Shown in pieces: positions 1 through 15,774 of a DNA stretch of 64,000 nucleotides. The position numbers and the translations under genes were made by a program. The stretch comes from Ascaris suum (Eukaryota > Nematoda > Chromadorea > Rhabditida > Ascarididae), in contig CM024177.1 in the NCBI GenBank assembly GCA_013433145.1, forward strand, positions 7,094,110 through 7,158,109, read 5' to 3'. Within the stretch, counting starts at the first letter, position 1; every line of letters starts with the position of its first letter. The notes below the pieces were generated by a model, which saw nothing but the letters and a program-made list of their open reading frames with translations, had not been told where the DNA came from and did not search any database.

Positions 1-1
1 C

Positions 2-226
2 ACAAAAGACAATCGTCACAGATCTCGTCAGCATGTATCGGTCATTCAAAAGAGCATCTTACGGGTAGCCAAGCTTAGACAAGGATATCCTTCTAATCCC
101 GGGCTCAAAGTCAAAGTAGGACGAAGCAATGCTGATAACTACGTGCACAGCTTAAGGATTTCGCAAGTGCAGCAGGAAACGACTGAAAAGAGGCCACCAA
201 AAACAACCCAACTGTTGCACTACTAA
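2..226 (+). CDS. Possible 3' terminal exon of an unidentified gene (partial at left edge)
   Basis: An open frame runs from the left edge (first complete codon at base 2) through 74 codons to a TAA at 224-226. The stretch is richer in G+C than the following kilobases, and an AATAAA lies about 150 bases downstream, as expected for the last exon of a gene entering from the left. The peptide is basic and polar, with many Arg, Lys and Gln, and ends in LLHY. I see no signal peptide, membrane segment or known motif and do not recognise the family. An acceptor-like CGTCAG at 25-30 could be the true exon start. A 74-codon open frame is not rare by chance in 64 kb, so support rests on composition and the poly(A) signal. 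Confidence 0.3.
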   Translation, partial: TKDNRHRSRQHVSVIQKSILRVAKLRQGYPSNPGLKVKVGRSNADNYVHSLRISQVQQETTEKRPPKTTQLLHY

Positions 227-372
227 GGGATGAGAATAACTACAATTCGGGATGCATTGAGTTGCAATAGTCATTTCGTTGTGGTGCAATTATTATAATT
301 TTGACATAACGAACAACAATGAACGACCTTTCATCAATTTTTCAAATAAACATACAACCGCTCATGTGTAGT

Positions 373-378
373 AATAAA
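373..378 (+). terminator. Candidate poly(A) signal AATAAA
   Basis: A canonical AATAAA hexamer sits about 150 bases after the TAA that closes the partial exon at the left edge. It is the first such hexamer on this strand after that stop. A second one follows near base 513. Confidence 0.3.
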
Positions 379-3157
379 TATTCCCATTCAAATGACGCAA
401 CTTGAAAGAGAGAACGATTCTCGCTAATTTCCTTCCCGTGCTTTCAATTGAAACTCAGAAATGAGTTTTCCTTTGCTGAAATCGTTAGAAAAAAAAACAA
501 AGTCAAATAAGTGAATAAATGAAAAAAAATCTAAAGTTTCAATGGTTATTAGCTCGTTCAGCGAGCGCATTGTCAAAGAGTTCACAAAGATGATTATTTC
601 GTTTGTATGACGCTCTCATGTGATCTGTTTCTCTCAATTTCCATTCGTTTCCTATGCGAAGATCTTGGCTGTATGCCTTTCCCTACGCCAAAATCCTGAC
701 TTTCAATCCTTCCTTATACCGAAATCACGGCTGCCAGTCCTTTCTCACAGGAAAATCCTTGCCTAGTTCGCTCTTTTTATTGACAGTATTCCAAGATGTA
801 AAACGATAGAACTATAAGTTTTCGAGTTCTCTCATTCCTTCGTCGAATGATTCTGTCTGTCGCATGCGGGCTGCTTCCACGCTCTATGCAACTGCAATTT
901 TTTGCGCAGCACGTCCATCAGAAACAACTTTCGCTTCCACGCTCAAACAGCGCAGCGATAAAAATTTCATTTAAGAATAGTAAAAGCAAATAAGAAATTC
1001 GACATACACACACCAAGGTGCTAGCCGTCAGCTAAACAATGACGGTGACATGAGCTCATTTTATGTGAAAGCATAAATTAATCAAAAGAAAAGGAAATAT
1101 GACATTTGAAAGCAGTTTTAACGCAAAAAAGTAAAACAGTAATTACGAAGAAGCAGAATTTAAAGAATCATGAAAGTTGCAGAGGCCATATGCAGCCGCA
1201 TGCCTTCCCAATTCTGGAAACTTTTTGGGGTTTAGCATATGGGGCTAAAAATGACGGGTCAATAATTTTACCCGGAAGATCACCAAAGATGGCCAAAACC
1301 TTCTGTCGTTGAGTGATTTTCCTGCCAAAAAATTTCAAGTTTGTAGTGTTCCCAGTGCGTGCTGACCTCTTATCGTTATTCTTTCTTGAAAAACTTAAAA
1401 CCTGCAAGTAACTCCCCGAAACTCAGCTGAAGTGACGGGAAATGGCTCTACATGAATCTGATACAGAAGTCAAGTGCAAAGCGTGAAAAAAACTTCATGA
1501 AGTGGAACAAGCATTCTTCTACTAATCGATGGTTGATAACTCCTCTTATTCGGATCATTTTAATAATAAGTTGCACATATATGCAATCTCGTATTTTCCG
1601 GTGCCATTTTTATGAAGAGGAATGGAAGAGTGGATAGGGAGGAGCAATAAATGTTTTATCTTAGCGAACACTCGATGAAGTAAGAGACAGGACCAAAAGA
1701 AGTGACAGTCGTTGGAAATTCATGAATTTTCATTTGCTGCAAAAGTACCTCAAATTGCAAACATTGACGCAAAAATTTAAAACGAGGGAAATGCGAGAAA
1801 ATTTGTGATAAAATTAACAGAGCTTTGGCAACATCAACAGCACTAAAGACTACATAAAAATGAAGTCAATTTCCAAAAATCAACAGAAGTTAGAATTTTC
1901 TTATGAGAAAACGCTCTCTTCTCCTCCCCATCGTCAAAAATATTAAAACATCCTCAGTCAGTTTTAATCAAAGCTTTGCAAAATTTGTTCGCAATTTTCG
2001 TTCAACAGAGAATTTATTTTCCAGACTACGATTTTGAAAATATCCCTCGCAATGCAACGATGAAATGCACTGCTTCAATTGAAAACAATAAATGTATGGA
2101 AGGCGCTTTCATTACGCTTTTCAATAACATCGGCAAGAAGATATCAGCGGCCATTAAAGGTATACCTTTTTTGTTGTTTACCGATGGGGATTTTATCAGT
2201 GAGAAAATTTTTGCAGGAAATTGCAAGAAATTTCAGTCTTTCGTCGTCTCGCTCTTCTTTCGACATTGCCATTGCTACAGTCAGGTATGCAGAGATTATT
2301 GCAGCAAAAAACTATGAAGGTTAAACTCATGCAAATTTGAGCGTAATTAAAATACACAAGCTTATGATATTTGAAGCAAATCGACTTACCTTCAAATCAG
2401 CCGTTCGATTCGATTGTGCAGATATTTGTCAAATTTGAATAAAATCCATTCGCAATTGGAAATATCAGAGAAATCATGTTGTATAAGAGTAGTGATGCAC
2501 GCTTTTATGATTTTTTAGTTCCAACGAAACACAGCTGAACGATTTTTAGTGAGTTAAAACGGATGAAAAAAGAAAACCCTCTAGTTCTTAAATGCACAAT
2601 TTTTGTTGCCCAGTTAGTAAAATGTATTCACTGCACAAACTTTGCTCGATTTTTATGTGAATATTGCTGTGAAATTTATCCTCTCCACACGCAACATCAC
2701 ATTTACTAGAGAACTTTTACGGATGCCAAAATTTTGATAGCACACGATCAATAATATAAGATTGCTACCCCTATCCTCACCAAATGAATGCGAGGTAGAG
2801 AACTTATGATATTAAAATATGTGGAATGATTTTACTTCCCGTCTAAACGACCACTCATCGAGGCAAACAGCGCAATCTATTAGTCCCAGACTAAGCATCA
2901 GAGCTCCATCTCAGTTTCTTCGCTGCTAAAAATTTTAGGAGCCATGAGTTGGAGGGAAGATATTGGAACACAGATGACCTTTAGAAGCCCAAATCTGAGT
3001 TTTGTTAATAAAAAGAGAAAAAATTCGTTCTGATCCTAGTTCTATTTATGCAAGAGATTGTAACAAAACATGCAAATTCAATGTTGCACATGAGATTCCT
3101 TGATAACGATGGTTGTTCAGACCAATATTCATGACACAGTTCATCACCGCTGCGGCA

Positions 3158-3178
3158 GGGGGGGGGGGGAGGGGTGGG
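3158..3178 (+). repeat. Poly-G tract
   Basis: A run of 12 G (3158-3169) is followed by A, GGGG, T, GGG. The four closely spaced G-runs could form a G-quadruplex on the plus strand. Confidence 0.85.
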
Positions 3179-4200
3179 ATTAATTAACAATTAAGAATGG
3201 GGTGAAAATTTAGGGTCTAGTTCAAAACCAAAGATAGAAACATCTTCGCAGTCTTCATGAGCAATTTTATAGCCATTCCATTAATCAAGAAATTTTATGA
3301 GCATTAGAAAAAGCGAACGAAAATTAGTGTAAACATCCAGAAGGTATCATCATCACAATTGTTTCGCTTCTACGGAACCAGTTGTGTAGCATTATGGTCG
3401 CATCATTTTCCTAACTCCAATCATCTGATCGTGACGCATCTTCTTTGCTTTCGTTTCGTGCAAGTCAATATTGGCTATTCATCGGAGTTTAATGAACTAC
3501 TCGGTGAATAAATAAAAAAGAACGCTATGAATAAGTCACCACACTTCCCGACTACTGCACCATTAAAGAAAATTCACATCCACTTCAAATTTACTTAGTG
3601 ACCAAATGAATAAGCGCTATGACTCAGCAATGCGAACACTTTCCACCAAAGCTAACTGAATAAGCTGCTACCTAACAGTTCATTCTTGCTCTAATTCTCA
3701 GCTAGCTTTCTATTAAAATAAATAGAACCGTCCTCAACGGTAAAATAAGCTCATTGCATTTTTCAGGGCATTTATCCTCGAAAAGAAGCCCAAAGTGACA
3801 GCAATACTGATGGCACGGAATCAAAATTCTAAACAAACAATAAGCAAATAGAAGATCGAACACGGTCGAACTAGAGGCACTATACGAAGCTACTAGATAT
3901 AGGAAACAATAGCCCAAACGACGACAGAGTCACGAATCCTTCCTTCCTATTCGTCGAATCAAAGCAAACCAAATCAACATAGTAAGGCACCGACAAACGT
4001 TTAATAAAAACCCGAATAAATTTTCATGGCAGCCGGGGAAACAAAAAGGTTCACCATAAACTTTCATTATCAGGTACCAAATAGGATAGGTAGCTTCGGA
4101 AGACAGAACTGACAGCACTTATCCCTCTCAATGCACACGTCTATTTCCGGGCATTCCCACGGCGACAGCAAAACTTGGTGAAGTGATTAGAAAGGCGAGT

Positions 4201-4240
4201 GGGGGTGAGGTGAGGGCGGGAGGGGGGGGGGGGGAATAGG
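4201..4240 (+). repeat. Poly-G tract
   Basis: G-rich stretch containing GGGGG, GGG, GGG and an uninterrupted run of 13 G (4222-4234). It has strong G-quadruplex potential on the plus strand. Confidence 0.85.
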
Positions 4241-4444
4241 AGATTTTCGACGCCCGCATGCGACTATGGAATCACAAAGCTCCATAGCAATGCCAAGCTT
4301 ATGCATAAAACTATGTGTTCGTCTGTCGACAGCTTCAATTGCCACCCAAAGACTACAGGTATGGAATTTGGCGGATATAACCTGTGCCTACACATTACCT
4401 CCATTTACGCAGTTAAATTCAAACCAACCTCCAGCAGCTCGACA

Positions 4445-5008
4445 TCAATTACTAACATATAAAATGCGCAAAAATCTGTATGTGTTTGCAGCCATATGGG
4501 TTGAAAAATAAATCTGCTGTAAACGGTTATCATGAGCGGTTGCTTCAATTAGAGCGCGAGCACAAATTGTGGACGGTGTATTGGAGATGGCAATAAGGAA
4601 ACGAGACGGTTCAGAAAGAATATTGCAAAAGTATGTGTCATAAGAGGGAATATTTTCATTAGGATCACCATAGTGTCGTTCATAGTGGTGACACATCAAA
4701 GCGTGAACAATGAACAGGGGCTTGATAGAATAAAATTCAACCTTTGATAATGATGTATCACTGAAACCTCTCCTTATCAGCCAAAATGAGCAGCAGCAAT
4801 CGAAAGATTCGTGTGAAGGGCAAGGAGGCAGAATCGAGGTGGAGTAATAGTGTGAATTTGCAAGAGTTGGCACTCTAATGACTTCTAAAGGCAAAAGAGG
4901 AGTAGATGAAAAGCTGAGAAATTGTGCAGTCGTAGGAGAAGAAATGCAACGCTCATGAAGTCGTTTTTGATCGAGATGAATGTGGACAGCACTACAGTCC
5001 ACATTCAC
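4445..5008 (-). CDS. Unidentified 187-codon open frame
   Basis: An ATG-initiated frame of 187 codons, the longest single open frame in the window outside the collagens. Going by stop-codon frequency at this base composition, fewer than one frame this long is expected by chance in 64 kb. The predicted protein is rich in Ser, His, Cys and Ile, includes a Cys-Cys-Cys near residue 71, and has no clear signal peptide, membrane segment or known domain. No convincing acceptor precedes the ATG and no TATA-like element stands out. On the opposite strand a good acceptor at about 4780 precedes a short ATG frame, so even the strand is uncertain. I assign no function. Confidence 0.2.
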   Translation of the reverse strand: MNVDCSAVHIHLDQKRLHERCISSPTTAQFLSFSSTPLLPLEVIRVPTLANSHYYSTSILPPCPSHESFDCCCSFWLIRRGFSDTSLSKVEFYSIKPLFIVHALMCHHYERHYGDPNENIPSYDTYFCNILSEPSRFLIAISNTPSTICARALIEATAHDNRLQQIYFSTHMAANTYRFLRILYVSN

Positions 5009-5687
5009 CTAGACAGAAGAATGCACAACTTTTAAGGCTTTTGAAGTGTAGCCACTAAAATGCTCCTAAAGATACGTTGCTGCCACGTTAGACTCCATCA
5101 TACTAAAACGCCTTTCTTCAGGTTTTTGAATTTGCCGATGTTTACGGCAAAAATGGATTCTGTAGTTGCATAAACAAATTCATTCTTGAAATCAGATCAA
5201 ACAAGATGTCGGCATTCAGTGGAAGGGACGTGCAGAAGTTCACATCGCATTTCAATGGGCGGTGATTCGACATCCAAAAAGAAACTATCGAAAACAATGA
5301 AAACAATAAAAAAGTGATGTAAAGAAATGCAAGCAATACAAAAGTCCAGATGAACAAAAACACACACAACTGTTTCAATTAAGAAGGTAAAATTGAAGTA
5401 AAAAGCGAAAGACATAAACGCTGAGACAAATCTTCGAAACTAATTTTGAGAGATATTGATGTATCGACTTTCGTTGAGTAATGAGTAAATCGACTGCAAT
5501 CAAAACTAGTTGCTGCTCGAAGTTAAAATGGAAGGCAATCGTATTGCTTCAAGCGATATTGATTGCCGTAAAGGTGACAGCAAACTTGCATCATTCCATG
5601 CAATCATGGGATGAGAAAACAACCAGAATGTAGAAGCGTACAAGTGGGTGCATTTTTCTGAGTATGAGCACAACTACAACGGGGTAT

Positions 5688-6120
5688 CTATATTATCTCT
5701 CTACAGAGTTTTCGTTCCACATCCGCATTCGGCCTCACTTCTGTTCCGTTAGCATAGTTTGCTTTAACATATGCCTTAGCTAAGCGTTCACAGCAACGAT
5801 GCAAAAAAACGTTCTCAGCTTTACATCGCTCAAGCGGATCCGTTGATTGCCTCAGCAGAAGCAGTATATTGAGAAGTGCATCAGTAAGAACTGTAAATGA
5901 AATCAGCTTAGAGTGCAACATTATAGCAATCATATGCGTATTCGCGTAGATCTTTCGATTATTTCGCAAAAGTCGTAAAGGAAGTGCAGCAACGGAGATG
6001 TGTTATGAGAATTGGGCAAAAGGCCATATATAACCAACGGACAAGAAAGCGAGTTGAGGGAATTGACACGATATGCGTTTCTGAAAATTTCCTCAATAAA
6101 GCAAAGGGTATGGGGATTAG
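5688..6120 (-). other. Two exon-like segments of an unidentified minus-strand gene
   Basis: Upstream segment: acceptor TTTTCTCAG ending at 6121, then a frame open for about 60 codons from 6120. The peptide begins NPHTLCFIEEIFRN and includes PLLHFLYDF, and it is rich in hydrophobic and aromatic residues. Downstream segment: acceptor TTCATTTACAG ending at 5891, then 66 codons (5890-5688) closed by TAG, including ALLNILLLLRQ and LHRCCERLAKAY. The two frames differ and would need an intron between them. I find no GT donor in the right place, only possible GC donors, so either the model is wrong or a rare donor is used. Both peptides look helical. I do not recognise the family, and chance open frames of this size are frequent here. 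Confidence 0.2.
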
Positions 6121-8961
6121 CTGAGAAAAGTAAAGCACGCCATAACGCACCTTAATTTCAGATGAATCGATGCTCTATCGAATCTAGAAGAGATTCGTTT
6201 TTGAATGTAGGATGTGTTCCGATGTGTAGAAAATTTGGCCCGACGATCGCGAAATGCATGAAAACTATTTCACCCATTTAAGTGTGATTACTGTGAAACG
6301 CTGACTTTAAGATCACCAATATTCGATTATATGCTACCTATAACACGCCTTCTATTCGACTTAAGGAAGCGCTTCGCGGTTTTAACTCTCATTCTTTCAT
6401 AACCTTTAAACGCCAATTTTTCGGCTCCATACCGCGCCAATAAGTCTCACCCCTATCGTCTACACTGTTTTACCCTCGACTACATGCAATCCGAAAAAAG
6501 TTTGGAGAATAACAAGACCTATTAATTATAATAATTACTAGTGAGAACTCTCCCAGGGTTGGCGGATGAACTTGAAAATTGTTGGAAATGGTCATCAGAG
6601 GTAGTGGATTATATCCATTAAAATTCGCGACTCAAGCTTCAGGATTTTAAAGTTTTAATTATATGATGAATAGAACAGGTGCAACCTCGCCGTAATTCAC
6701 ATGCGAAAGCGAGTTTATGAAATCGCATAATTGAGAATCATGCTCATCAGGTACAACTTCATTTTGAGGCAAACACCCATGAAAGGGTTCACAAATAAAC
6801 GAAAATAAACCGACAGCAAACTGGAATTCATTAATGACGGGCAATCATCGAGAGGATAATTTCACAAAAATAAATGAAGCAGTTCAATAGTTTTTTAAGG
6901 TGCTAAAACGAACAATACTTTCGCCAGAATATATACATGACGTGTAAAAAAGCGCAAAACGTGGCACGATAGCTGTTTTTGCCCCTTGTTCACTCTATCG
7001 AGCAGTTTCACTAGTTGCCAATAAAGAGTTGAATGTGCAGAATAATGCTTCTATGTTTCAAAATGACTCGACCGCCCGTAAAATTTTCCACGCAAAAAAT
7101 CGCTTTAATGTGACTTGATCAGAGCAGAAGAGAGTCAAGTTGCTATAAAACGCACTCGATTTTCTGGCACGCTTAACTCTCTATAACTCGCTTCAAGACT
7201 ACGAATCAAAGCAGAACATGGTAGAGTGGATGATCTTATGACAAGCATTGTGTACATCAATTTCGAAACTCCAGCTCCACTTACTCCTGAGCAGAAATAA
7301 TCGGAGAATGCATACGTGCATGGAAAAGACGAACACACACAAACAAACGCAGACGTCACAGTGGCACACTTCACAAATCTCTGCGAAAGAAAAAGTGCAT
7401 TAAAAGTTAGTAAGAAAGCAGCAATAGCTGCAAATGTTTGCAATGTGAGTGCGTGCAAGTGACTATTCGTCCGTTCACTCGCATAATCAGCTAGCATATG
7501 AGCAGTTGAATAGTTGTTGGGTGACTTGCAAAGTGAATTTGCGTATTTGAACACATTTCGTCCAGTGGTCGCTAAATCACTAAGTCAGTTCTTCCATATG
7601 ACCCAAACTCAACGCCTTAAGTAATGCGGAAAGATCATGCAGTCGAGCTCATTCACAATTATTTCAAGCTATTCCGATCCTACGAAGCTTTTTTTTTATT
7701 TCATACAAAACGCGCTTATTTTGAACTCATCATGGAAAATGTTTATCATTACCGAAATGTGGACTAAATTATTGATGGATTATTGAAAAAGAGCTTCCAC
7801 ATAGGGGAATATAGTAGTAGTTTTCATCTTTTTTAGTTTTTACCTTACATGTAATATTTCTCTCTTACGAAATAATATTTGAAAACGCGGCTTGCTTCCA
7901 AAGCATTTCAACATTAAATTCCCTTTTTTGCAGCACCAATGCAAACAATTCAAATTGTAAGCGATCTAATTTCTTCCGCACTGCTTGAAGATTATCGCAT
8001 CAGTTAGCAATAAACACAATATCTGCAAAACGATTCCAAGTACTCCAGACATATGCTGCCAGTAAAAATCCACTAAAACCAACTGCAGATCAATAACGAC
8101 AGCACTCTGCCTTAACACAAAATGTCAGGAGAGCGGAAAACAGGCGCTGCAGGAAAGAAGAGAGCAATGATCGATGAGTTCGAAGGTGAAACAATTGTCT
8201 CAAAGCACGATGCGAGTACAAGTTAGTGATAATACGCTCAAATAACACCAGAGCAATTGATTCGGCGTCAAGATTAACAACCAAATATGCCCGAGGGGAT
8301 ACCTGCTCTTAGGAGATCAATAAATATACTCTGCAACATTATCAAACAAAGAAGGCGCACAAGCAACGAATAAAAGAGCGGCTATTCACTGATCGTCGCA
8401 TGCCATACGATGACCACGCCGCGAGAAAATCAGCAGTCTAACCTCTGTACCTGTTATACAGTAGTGTCCAAGATGGTTTGAATTGGGCACTCGACGATGC
8501 TGTGTTCCCTGTCGGTAGACATCGTTAAATCAGAGATCGCAATAGTGTTTCACCTTGTAGCGTTTAACATTTAGCGTTGCACGAGAAACTGCCACGTGAA
8601 GTTGCCATGGCTAGCACACCCCATTGGTGATCGGTCTTGTCATGTGGCAGCGAAATGAACTGGTTAAAGAGGTGGGCCAATAAAAGCGTCATTAACCAAA
8701 CTTCAAAGCAAGCGATGTTCAATCATAACTCATTGCAGAAGAGTACTTAACTAGCTGGCGTAATATTCGCTTTTAAGTTGCGCTCATCCCACAAAGCAGC
8801 TTCATTCGTTACCGACAAATAATGAAACATATGCAATAATCCCTTTCAAACTGTTAATGATTCGATCACTCAAAAAGCGTTTTTTTTTACCCGATGAGGG
8901 TAAAATCCGTGCAAATTTTTTTGACGCAACTGAATCTCTATGACTGTTTTCGAAATTACAG

Positions 8962-9267
8962 GATAATTTGAGTAGAGTACACCTCACATGCGGTGAATTT
9001 CGCATCATGAGCTTCAAAGGTTTGGAGCGTGAAATTACCACAGCGACAGACATCAAGTGCTTTTGGGCAGAGTATAGAAGTGGTGATCATCGTATACAGC
9101 AAACTCTCTACAAATGGGTAAGGCGAGGGTCGGTGTCTTTAAAAGAACAGGGTGTTTCATTACAGGACATCAGTGTGTTCTTAGTTTTTCTTGCGAGTGT
9201 CGTTTTTGCGAGGGTCGGTACGGACTGTAGCTGTGCACTGGCCGGCGGCTATGTGTCTCGGACGTAA
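8962..9267 (+). CDS. Candidate terminal exons of an unidentified plus-strand gene
   Basis: An acceptor TTACAG (ending 8961) opens a 52-codon segment (8962-9117) ending in a GTAAGG donor. A second acceptor, TTTCATTACAG (ending 9165), leads to a segment closing with TAA at 9267. The 48-base intron is a multiple of three and open, so the retained form also reads through. A later acceptor at 9184 would instead enter another frame that is open to 9373. AATAAA at 9388-9393 fits a 3' end for either version. The second segment contains a hydrophobic run followed by a Cys/Gly-rich end. No family is recognised and the upstream exons are not clear. Confidence 0.22.
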   Translation, partial: DNLSRVHLTCGEFRIMSFKGLEREITTATDIKCFWAEYRSGDHRIQQTLYKWVRRGSVSLKEQGVSLQDISVFLVFLASVVFARVGTDCSCALAGGYVSRT

Positions 9268-9387
9268 AGAGTTCCTGATGCTCGGTGGCGCGGACGTAGC
9301 ACGATTCATGCCAAGATGCCCTCGGAGCGACTTCCCCTATCATCATTTATCCCCTTCGCCATACTATTCTTAATTTTGTTGAGGCTT

Positions 9388-9393
9388 AATAAA
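9388..9393 (+). terminator. Candidate poly(A) signal AATAAA
   Basis: Canonical hexamer 15 bases after a TAA at 9371-9373 and about 120 bases after the TAA at 9265-9267. It fits a plus-strand gene end here, but the hexamer is common in AT-rich DNA. Confidence 0.25.
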
Positions 9394-10275
9394 AAACTAT
9401 AAGTTCTCATCTTGTTGCCAAGTTGCACACCTTCTGGTTGAGCCGCGAAAGAGAAAGAATTTGCGAAACCTTTGGGTACAAATCAAGGGCAGAAGGGCAG
9501 AACAGGGCCCAACACCTTACACAGACACGATGCTCCCATAATGCTCTCTGAAAATGCAAACTTGTGAAAGCGTACCAAACGTCTTCCAAAGAACGCTAAA
9601 AAGTAGTTTGGGAACCGCAACACACCTTCAAGTACTTGAAATGTTGTGTGCAAGAACGAATATCAGAGAAAACTGAGTAGGGATAACGAGTATACAACAG
9701 TTAATTGCACTTCGGCCTATAAGGTCGTTTGCTAAATTCTGGTTCATTTTACCACCTTTAATCGTAATGAGAATACACCTGTTGAGGTTTTCAATCAAGT
9801 AGGCATCATCAGACAGTGTGGTCATTGCGTAATCACTGTCAGACCGATTGACGTGTCACCACTCTCGAAGAGTGACAAACACAATTTGGAAGGATTCGAC
9901 AAGAGTCTCTTAAAGAAATAAGGCGAACGCTTTCGAGATGTTTTGTCCCGAGCAAGTCGATCAGCATCAATCACCACATACAGCTCGTTCACACAAACAA
10001 ATTCCTCGAATCGAATGCTAGTATAAAAAACAATGCGAATACACTTTCGTAACGCTTACAATGTCGTGCTCGAATTATCTTCAAGACAGTTCTTACATCG
10101 AATTTAAATTATCATGCGGGTCACTTCACCTGCCATCATTCATCAAGCGGAATGTCGTCAAAGACTGTGAAGTTCGATTAGTAGCACAAGTGAAATCATC
10201 ACAGATCGACGCACTCGTTCATTGAACGCATTCGTGATTTGGATTCGATTTTTGGAAATATGGGTTGAAGAGGAC

Positions 10276-10285
10276 GGGGGGGGGG
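10276..10285 (+). repeat. Poly-G tract
   Basis: Uninterrupted run of 10 G on the plus strand. Confidence 0.85.
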
Positions 10286-11740
10286 TATATTTGTAGTTCA
10301 ACGGCATGACGCCAGCTCCTTTTCTCTTCACTTGAAAAGAAGCTCATCGTCTACTGAGGGGCGCCAGTTGTAGAATAGCACAGAGTCCTAACGCTTGATG
10401 TAATTTCTAATGAGAAACATTCAACAGATGAATCCTCCATGCTAGAGGTTGACACAACACACGAAAAAGAAACAGACTGCTTGAGTTCGGTGCTTCATTC
10501 AAATACAGATCAAAGCAGATATAACAAAAACAAAAATGCCAAGAGAGGAGCGTAGGAAGGATGGGAGGAAATGATGAAAGGTACTGCAAATCGCGGAAAG
10601 ATATCGGCGCTCTTTTGGGGTCATGAATTATCCAATTTCCATCTGTCATTTTCGATCAGTTCGTAAAGCGATTCAGCAAATTTCATTTAAAAAATGAGTT
10701 CAATTAAATTACGACCACTTTTCAGGAACATCTTCCTTTCAACATATCATAAACTAGAATAAGCAAAAGCCAAAAACTAAAGTTTAAAAAATCTCTGGAC
10801 TCATAAATAATATCGCCTAAAGTTAACGAATGATTACTACTAAACTGTAGAAGTTAATAGCGATTTCTCTGCTGATGGAATGAGTGCTACAGTAGCACAA
10901 TTTAGAGAGAGAAAACGAGTCAAAAGTATTATTGGCAGAAAAGCAGTAAACACGAAAAGTAAGAGGAGAATTCTTATTTTCCGAGTGAAATAATTCTAAG
11001 AATTCGGCGAAGAATGTTCTTCGGTGCATATGCGTATCGATCCTGCTCTTTCTCTTAACCGTTGTAAGTCATCGAAGATAACGCTCATTAAAATTCAGAA
11101 TAAGATAAAATACAATTGATATGAAATCAAGAAAAAGAATGGAACAAGGTGAAATAATATTCCTGCATCCATCACTTTAATAGCGCAGAAGCCCTGCTTT
11201 GACCGATGACCACAAGAATGAAGCCGCCTATGTTTGACGTTTACATAAGGCAAGAGCATCTAATATACGACTATTAAATATGAAAGATAATTCTTTTAGC
11301 ACACCTTTCTAGTGACAGCAGGTAGTGAGGTAAGGTGCGCAAAAGCTATGAGCCTACGGTCACTAAGGTAGAGGGCGAGGCACCCATTGGAGGGTCAATT
11401 GAACAAAAGAATGTTTTAGTGTGCACAAATCGAGCGTCGCAAGGTGACACCCCTACTCCACCCAATCACGCACTTTGCAGCTATCTGTCAGTAAGCCATT
11501 CGGATAGACAGTATCTACAAAAAAAAAACATTAGCTACAGCGTCATCGACAAGGATCACCGTGTATGATACAATTGCTGAAGTGGTTGCAAAATTCGAGG
11601 TTATAAGGGAGAATTGTGATTATCTTTAGACATTCCTATAAGGCAAATTAAACAAACCACAACCACTGAGAGAAATTTCTCAGGAGAATTTGAATGCTAC
11701 AAATTACTTCAGAAGTTTTTTTCAGTTGGAGAATTTCTTT

Positions 11741-11774
11741 GGGAGGTGGGGGGGGGGGGGAGTGGAGGGGAGGA
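11741..11774 (+). repeat. Poly-G tract
   Basis: GGGAGGT followed by 13 G (11748-11760) and then AGTGGAGGGG. Several G-runs lie close together, giving G-quadruplex potential. Confidence 0.85.
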
Positions 11775-12534
11775 AGAGGAATGATATAATGCAAAATAAT
11801 TACGAAAGAAACAGGAGAGAACAATAGGAAAGTAAAAAACAGTAATGGTTTATTTAAGTAAACTTGGGCAAATATTTGAGTTAAGCGGTCAACTCATGGG
11901 TGGCACAGAGGGTGAGGGTCGACGAACGTTTACGCAGATAGTACATAATTGCACGCCGCATCGGCTTAGTATCGCACCACTACTGTCTAAACAACACCAC
12001 TAAAAGAACGTCACCAATAAAAACCGACTGATTCAGCGCGAAAAAAAAATTGAACATTGCATACACACCTGAAAGGATGAAATACTGCTGATGAAGAGAG
12101 TGCTGTATAAGGCAATTTCTGAATAAACGACGAGAGGGAGGAGGTGAGAGTGAGACGAGAAGAATCACTATTGGTCCTAAGAGCTGAGAAGAAACTCGGA
12201 AGATGGTCAGCAAAGAAGCTTTAGAAATGAGATTAAAAGTGAAGAAAATTCCACTGAAGAGGATATCCACCTGCAAAGAGTGGAAACTTATTAATCAAAT
12301 ATCAATTTGCTTGCTACTTCTTGCAGATGGAAAAGTACATTAAATTCGTCTGGAAAACTTATTCATCCCGAAAAATCTCTTCCAATTTCAGTGGCAAAAA
12401 CTCCGCACCCTGTTTTCCTTCCCCATCATTTCCATCCTTCATACTAATGCTGATGCCAAAGCAGCATATCCGAACAATATCAAACTGCATTTTGCTTACC
12501 ACAAATAGAAATCATTTCTACCGCGTATTTTCTT

Positions 12535-15774
<3,240 letters not shown>

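Larger units (their letters stand above)
379..4444. other. No identifiable gene
   Basis: AT-rich sequence with short open frames in all directions, none with a recognisable domain or a convincing pair of splice sites. It contains two long G-runs, listed separately. I see nothing else in it. Confidence 0.5.

Noticed and set aside
7135..7575. 139-codon minus-strand frame with an internal TTTCTTTCGCAG acceptor
   Set aside because: Its length is near chance expectation, frames on both sides of the acceptor are open, and no family is recognised, so neither exon version can be preferred.
8312..8650. Several short, protein-like segments on both strands near an acceptor at 8311
   Set aside because: Plus and minus readings are equally plausible. 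The introns needed would be under 30 bases or out of phase.
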